A program made the position numbers and the translations under genes. Shown in pieces: positions 58,141 through 64,000 of a stretch of DNA of 64,000 nt. A model generated the notes under the pieces. That model made no database searches and was not told the origin of the DNA. It saw nothing but the letters and a program-made list of their open reading frames with translations. This DNA comes from Isoetes taiwanensis (lineage: Eukaryota > Streptophyta > Lycopodiopsida > Isoetales > Isoetaceae): positions 12,572,787 to 12,636,786 of the forward strand of contig JAJEKV010000005.1 of assembly GCA_021234155.1 (NCBI GenBank). Reading direction: 5' to 3'. Each line of letters opens with the position of its first letter. Within the stretch, counting starts at the first letter, position 1.

Positions 58141-60990
58141 GTGGAACTTGTCCCCTAGGGTAATTTGCGTTCGAGATGACATGGAGAGGTCGGATCGCCA
58201 ATCCGGGGCCTCCTCCATGCCCCAAAATCAAAACGTGGTCTAAACCCCGCCGAGGGCCAGCGGTGGCCATCCCAATCAAAAATCGAGGGTCTAAAGCTCA
58301 CCCGAAATACCGGGATTTTCCTGACTTCGAGGGCCACTTGGCAAGCCAGCTGGCTGAAAACCATGATTTTTTCCCGCCCCATGCATTAATCATGAATTTC
58401 CGGATCATAAACACAAAGAAAAGCACAGATAAAAATCCGGGTCTCGAAAAAAGGTGAAATCTTGGCAGGATGTGCAGCATGACGCTGCACACGCAAGAGA
58501 AAATGCACTGGCAATAGAAGCACAAGCAGAGGCATGAGACGAAGCTCGAGCCAACCCCCTTCCGGAGGCCACCGGGTCGGTAACGTCCTACTGGGCAGTG
58601 GAGCTAGCTTTGCTTCTCCGTGGTCACATGTATACCACCTAGCAGTCCTAGTGCTGCTATTCTCACTTCGATCTTCTACCAGGGCCTCAGGGTGACCCCA
58701 AGTATCTTGTTCTCTTGAGGCTAGTCCAAGGCGGGGCCGAGGGCGGCTGGACCCCCACTCCGAATGGAGAGGCGGCTCGCCAATGGACCGGAACATCCCC
58801 ATTACCTAGGAGACCAAGTTTGGGTGGGCGAAGACCAACCCTTCTCCAAGAAACGCCAAAGTAGGTCGATTTACTACACACTTGTAGTCAATTGGCATGG
58901 AGGTGGATCTTTGAAATACCTCCTAGTGGGGGGTAAGTGATTGATCCCCTGGGAAAACTGGTAGTGGAACTTGTCCTCTAGGGTAATTTCGGCGTTCCAG
59001 ACGATGTGGAGAGGTCGGATCGCCAATCCGGGGCCTCCTCCATGCCCCAAAATCGAAAAACGCGGGTCTAAACCTCGTCCGTGGCCAACGGTGGCCATCC
59101 CAATAAAAATCGAGGGTCTAAAGCTCGCCCGAAAATACCGGGAATTTTCCTGTACGCTCGCGGCCACTTGGCAAGCCAGCTGGCTGAAAATCAGGATTTT
59201 TCCCCGCCCCATGCATTAATTATGAATTTCCGGAGCATAAACACAAAAAAAAATACAGATAAAAATCCGGGTCTCGAAAAAAGGTGAAATCTTGGCAGGA
59301 TATGCAACATGACGCTGCACACGCAAGAGAAAATGCACCGACAATAGAAGCACAAGCGTAGGCATGAGACGAAGCCCGAAGCCAACCCCTTTCGGAGGCC
59401 ACCGGCCCGGTAACGCCCCATCGAAAGCGGTGGAGCTAGCTTTTCTTCTCCGTGGTCACATGTATACCACCTAGCAGTCCTAGTGCTCCTATTCTCACTT
59501 CAATCTTCTACCAGGGCCTCAGGGTGAACCCCAAGTATCTTGTTCTTGCAGGCTAATCCAAAGGGGGGAGGGCTGGACCCCCTCCTCAGAACTGGCTCCG
59601 CCAATGGACCCTAACATCCCCATTACCTAGGGGACCAAGTTTTAGGGGCGAAGACCACCCCTCCAAGAAACGCCAAAGTAGGTCGCTTACTACACACTTG
59701 TAGTCAATTGGCATGGAGGTGGATCTTTGAATACCTCCCTAGTGAGGGGTAAGTGATTGATACCCAGGGAAAACTCGCCGTGGAACTTGTCCCCTAGGGT
59801 AATTTCGCCGTTCGGACGACGCCGCAGGTCGGATCGCCAACCGGGGCCTCCTCCATGCCCTAAAATCGAAAAACGTGGTCTAAACCTCGCCAAGGCCAAT
59901 GGTGGCCATCCCAATCAAAAATCGAGGGTCTAAAACTCATCCGAAATACTAGGGGATTTTCCTATATTCTCGGGGCCACTTGACAAGCCAGCTGGCTGAA
60001 AACCAGGATTTTTCCCTGCCCCATGCATTAATTATGAATTTCCGGAGCATAAACACAAAGAAAAGCATGGATAAAAATTCGGGTCTCAAAAAGGTGAAAT
60101 CTTGGCGGGGATGCAAGATTATTGCACACACAAGAGAAAATGCACCGGCAATAGAAGCACAAGCAGAGGCATGAGACGAAGCTTCGAGCCAACCCCTTCC
60201 TGGGAGACCATGGGTTTAACGCCCCTACTAGGTAGTGGAGCTAGCTTTGCTTCTCCGTGGTCACATGTATACCACCTAGCAGTCCTAGTGCTTTGCTATT
60301 CTCACTTCAATCTTCTACCAAGGCCTCGGGGTGAACCCCAAGTATCTTGTTCTCATGAGGCTAGTCCAAGCCGGGGTCGAGGATTCGGCCGGACCCCCAC
60401 TGGGAACGAGGCGGCTCCGGCCAATGGACCCTAACATTCCCATTACCTAGGGGACCAAGTTTAGGCGGGCGAAGACCACCCCTCTCCAAGAAACGCCAAA
60501 GTAGGCCGTTTACTACACACTTGTAGTCAATTGGCATGGAGGTGGATCTTTGAATACCTCCTAGTGAGGGGTAAGTGATTGATCCCCCGGGAAAACTCGC
60601 CGTGGAACTTGTCCCCTAGGGTAATTTCGCCCGTTTCCGGACGCCGGAGGGAGGTCGGATCGCCAATCCGGCCTCCTCCATGCCCCAAAATCGAAAAACG
60701 TGGTCTAAACCTTTGTCGTGGCCACCGCGGCCATCCCAATAAAAAATCGAGGGTCTAAAACTCATCCGGAAATACCGGGGATTTTCCTATACTCTCGGGG
60801 CCACTTGGCAAGCCAGCTGGCTGAAAACCAGGATTTTTCCCTGCCCCATGCATTAATTATGAATTTTCGGAGCATAAACACAAAGAAAAGCACAGATAAA
60901 AATCCGGGTCTCGAAAAAAGGTGAAATCTTGGCAGGATGTGCAGCATGACGCTGCATATGCAAGAGAAAATGCACCAGCATATATACCTT
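58140..60990 (+). repeat. ~815-bp satellite, subfamily B, 3.4 copies
   Basis: ctagggtaattt(c)g recurs at 58155, 58979, 59794 and 60617 (about 815-824 bp). Other anchors are ggccacttggcaagccagct and catgtataccacctagcagt. Copies differ most at CG-containing strings. No protein is encoded. Confidence 0.9.
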
Positions 60991-61059
60991 TCGGAGACTC
61001 CCCTTCACAAGAAAGGGGCGGCAGGCCGAGGTGCCCCGCCAGGTGTTTTGCAAAGACAT

Positions 61060-61762
61060 CCAAGGTCCATGTCACCATCATCTAGCCATGTCACCTAAAA
61101 TTTGCCAACATCACCCAATGAAAAGTGACCTTGCTTACTTGGCATGCCATGTCACCACTTGGGGTGCCTAGGTGGCATGCTTGAGACTAGGTGGCATGCC
61201 TGAGCCACCTTGGCATGTTGGAGCCTGCATGGCATGTTGGAGCCACCTTGGCATGTTGGAGCCCACGTGGCATTATGGAGTCCACGTGGCATGTTTGAGC
61301 CACCTTGGCATGTTGGAGCCTAGGTGGCATGTTTGAGCCCACCTTGGCATGTTTGAGCCACCTGGCATGTTTGAGCCTGGGTGGCATGTTGGAGCCTAGG
61401 TGGCATGTTGGAGCCTAGGTGGCATGTTTGAGCCTAGGTGGCATATTGGAGCCACCTTGGCATGTTGGAGCCTAAGTGAGCCTGCATGGCATGTTTGAGC
61501 CTATGTGGCATGTTTGAGCCACCTAGGAATGTTGGAGCCTAGGTGGCATGTTGGAGCCCACGTGGCATATTTGAGCCACCTTGGCAAGTTGGAGCATAGG
61601 TGGCATGTTGGATCCTGCGTGGCATGTTTGAGCACGTTGGAGCCTAGGTGGCATGTTTGAGCCATTTTGTCATGTTGGAGCCTAGGTGGCATGTTGGAGC
61701 CACCTTGGCATGTTTGAGCCTAGGTGGCATGTTAGAGCCACCTTGGCATGTTGGTGCCCACG
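61060..61762 (-). repeat. Right arm of foldback unit: inverted minisatellite
   Basis: About 32 units of catgttggagcctaggtgg, the reverse complement of the left arm unit, preceded at 61060-61165 by the reverse complement of the unique part (ccatgtcacc, catctagccatgtcacc, catcacccaatgaaaa). The left arm has an extra ~45 bp relative to this arm. Confidence 0.9.
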
Positions 61763-61863
61763 TTATGCAAAAATAGGTGTTAAGTAATTGAAGTAGTTGA
61801 AGTAACTTGTGTTACATGGAATACTAGTATAAGAACATGTGATCGTGCACGTGCATCACATGT

Positions 61864-62340
61864 AGCAAATCAAGTACTCTGTCCTACCACTATAAAGACC
61901 CGTGATATGGAAGGATAGGACATGTAGAGAATCAAGTACTCTTTCCTACTTCTATAAAGACATGTGAGAATAGAAGTATTACACATGTCGTAATTCATGT
62001 ATTCTTTCCTACAATGCCTTAGCAAATAAAGTACTCTGTCCTACTACTATAAAGACATGTGACATGGAAGCATATGACATGTATAGAATCAAGTATTCTT
62101 TCCGACTTCTATAAAGACATGTGACAATAGAAGTATTACACATGTCGTAATTCATGTATTCTTTCCTACAATGCCTTAGCAAATAAAGTACTCTGTCCTA
62201 CTACTATAAAGACATGTGAATGGAAGTATAGGACATGTAGAGAATCAAATATTCTTTCCTACATCTATAAAGACATGTGACAATAGAATTATTAGACATG
62301 TAGAAATTCAAGTACTCTTTCCTATAGTGGATTGTATTAT
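61864..62340 (+). repeat. 157-bp tandem repeat, three copies
   Basis: agcaaat(a/c)aagtactctgtc starts at 61864, 62021 and 62178 (exactly 157 bp). Each unit contains two sub-units with ctataaagacatgtga. Confidence 0.95.
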
Positions 62341-62532
62341 AAAATGACATGTCACAATAGAAGAAACTACAAAACAACAGTGGATGTTTTAGTCCACTGA
62401 AAAAAGAACACCATTATCGAACAAAACCATACCTTCACAAATCCACATGTAGGATTCTTTGAAAACAGGACATGTAGACCTACCAAAACTGATGTTTTCA
62501 ACAGTGGACCAAAAACCGGGGTGAGTGTGTAG

Positions 62533-64000
62533 GCAAATGGATATGTTCAAAAGCATGGCAGAATATCCATGAAATTCCAACTTCTTCATGGCATAATTGG
62601 CAAAAAAAACAGGCAGAGGGGAACAGGATTGCTTTACATGGAAATAATGGTTTGTTGAGACCAACAGCTAGGATCTTGGCTGCCAGGGAGATATTTGAAA
62701 AATATATTGATTTCAATGCAGAGTCTATACCACACAAAAGCAGAAGGGATGAAAAGGGAAGAGCAGTTGTTGAGAAAAGGTTACCATCACATTGTACTCA
62801 AAAGAGTATTTTGGAAGAAGTGAATTCCCTACTTCGAGAATTGGGAATTCTTCCAATATCCCAACCTAGCTTTAGTAGGCTATGGAAGAAGCATTTCAAT
62901 CATGTCACCATAGCAACTTCAAACAACTTTGCAAAGTGCAATTTATGTGCTAAGTTGAAGGAGACTCTTGATAAGACTGTGCAACCTAGTGAAAGGGCTA
63001 GGATAAGGGAGCATATAAAGGACCATATGACTGACCAACTATCATGTAGATCATGTTATTGGACGTGGAGGACTTTATCTGCATTGGAACCCAATAACTA
63101 TTTATGTATTATACATGACAAGATGGACCAGCAAAAGACTTGTCTTCCACAATTCAAGTATATACCAAAGTCATGTGGAAGATCATACCCTTTACAGATC
63201 TCAACGACTGGGGCAATCTTGCATGGGCAGACTCAAACCTACTATGGCCATTTTAGTTTGGAGTTATGGAGTGATGGTCCAGATTTTCATATTGGGAGTA
63301 TCATGGGGTGTTTGAGAAACTATGAAAATGGATACAATGGTCACCTCCAGGACCCTACAGCTAGCCAGGCACTACATAGAGCATTGTTAGATGCAAACCC
63401 TAACAATATTGAAAAGTTCAGCAAGGCAAGGTTTAGGAAGCATGGGTGTAATGAACATGTACCTGCTTCAACTTCACGTGTTAGAGCTCAAGATCTACCC
63501 AAAAGGTTCCTCTTGCAACTTGATAATTGTCTTTGGCCAAAATAAGAACAGGTGGATGTTTTCTTTCCTATCCTACTTAACAATTTGTGGGGATATTTGA
63601 AAGAGTTAATTTAGGGTTTCTTATGTAGGGCATACCCATTAGGATGTGGATGCATTATTTGGCAAATATAGTTGTATACTGAAGCAGCAGACAGTGACCA
63701 ACTTTTCTAGGCTAATGGAAATCTTGCATGAATGCACTACTCCAAACCCTATAGCTTCTTTCATAGAAGAAGTGCCCGATTGGAAGAGCTTTGTGGATGG
63801 TTATACATTGGATCTTGAAGGTCATTCCAGGCCTCTGCAGTTCACTTTTTGGGTGAGAGATGGGATTCCAATCTTCCAATGGAAGATGAGACCTTCAGAG
63901 GATGAGTGGAGAGGAGGGGAGGAAATATGGCGTAGAGATGAGAATGGCAAGCCTATGATACCTCTAGGTCAACCAAAAGCTCTAAAACCTCTTGAAGAAG
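62533..64000 (+). pseudogene. DUF7869-like transposase-related gene, 3' part
   Basis: Continues the gene interrupted at 50982. It reads GKWICSKAWQNIHEIPTSSW, HGNNG, a Cys pair (KCNLCAKLKETL), IIHDKMDQQKT, LQLDNC (about 63520) and then NKNRWMFSFLSYL in a shifted frame. GHTH-stop-DVDALFGKYS follows, where the family has GHTHEDID (TAG at 63640-63642 for GAG), and then about 115 open codons to the window edge (DWKSFVDGYTLDLEGHSRPL and so on). At least three one-base frameshifts (near 63535, 63588 and 63625) and one stop break it. The conserved Asp residues suggest an RNase H-like, transposase-like core, which is inference. The gene runs beyond the window. Confidence 0.75.

Larger units (their letters stand above)
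50983..62529. mobile_element. CACTA-like element, 11.5 kb, non-autonomous
   Basis: The left end (cacactgaccccaatttttg, then gtccacagttg) and the inverted right end (cacactcaccccggtttttg, then gtccactgttg) match at 27 of 31. Flanks are TAG on both sides (50980-50982 and 62530-62532). Removing the element and one TAG joins the host gene in frame (CCT TTG CTA GGC AAA TGG ATA). Ends starting CAC and 3-bp duplications fit the CACTA (En/Spm) superfamily. The left ~850 bp has many tgttgtttt motifs and the right ~150 bp has aacaacagtgga, as expected of subterminal transposase sites. No transposase frame was recognised inside; most of the interior is satellite arrays. Confidence 0.8.

Noticed and set aside
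1-64000. tRNA, rRNA or snoRNA genes
   Set aside because: No tRNA A/B box pair or conserved rRNA string was found by reading. A covariance search (tRNAscan or Rfam) would be needed to exclude them fully.

Overview
The window is nuclear DNA from a land plant with a large, repeat-rich genome. The main evidence is an RPW8-type NB-LRR (RNL) gene with one small GT-AG intron, plus fragments of plant-type genes: the TOR kinase tail, an ILR3-like bHLH exon, an FCP1-like phosphatase and an FAD mono-oxygenase first exon. There is no operon structure, bacterial signal, rRNA or tRNA. I cannot name the species or tell confidently whether it is a seed plant, fern, lycophyte or bryophyte.

Layout. 1-15 kb: decayed reading frames of unknown origin, a 1.6-kb tandem duplication (2985-6320) whose second copy carries a 179-bp CACTA-type MITE, and several degenerate CACCACA-like minisatellites. 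15.4-20.3 kb: minus-strand gene pieces (Ulp1-like protease, FCP1/NIF-like HAD phosphatase, coiled-coil protein), a foldback cluster and a 67-bp tandem repeat. 20.4-25.8 kb: an NLR pseudogene made of homogenised LRR repeats, broken by a 1670-bp solo LTR with a perfect 5-bp target duplication. 27.8-31.5 kb: the best gene of the window, an RNL gene of about 1210 aa on the minus strand with 11 repeats of about 52 aa. Its promoter region is duplicated and carries nested foldback elements and a triplicated 200-bp unit. 33-43 kb: short gene fragments with intron remnants, mostly on the minus strand, as expected of fragment capture by transposons. 43.7-50.5 kb: pyrimidine-rich diverged repeats of about 1.3 kb with two structured hairpin elements. 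50.5-64 kb: a gene of the DUF7869-like transposase-related family, split by an 11.5-kb CACTA-like element.

The most striking structure is that element (50983-62529). Its terminal inverted repeats match at 27 of 31 positions, it is flanked by a TAG duplication, and removing it with one TAG joins the two halves of the host gene exactly in frame. It carries no transposase that I can recognise. It is filled with two subfamilies of an ~815-bp satellite, a 316-bp satellite with telomere-like motifs and a foldback unit whose arms are minisatellite arrays in inverted orientation.

Most other reading frames are shadows of repeats or decayed. I consider only the RNL gene likely to be a functional protein gene; the FCP1-like and Ulp1-like loci are possible but incomplete.
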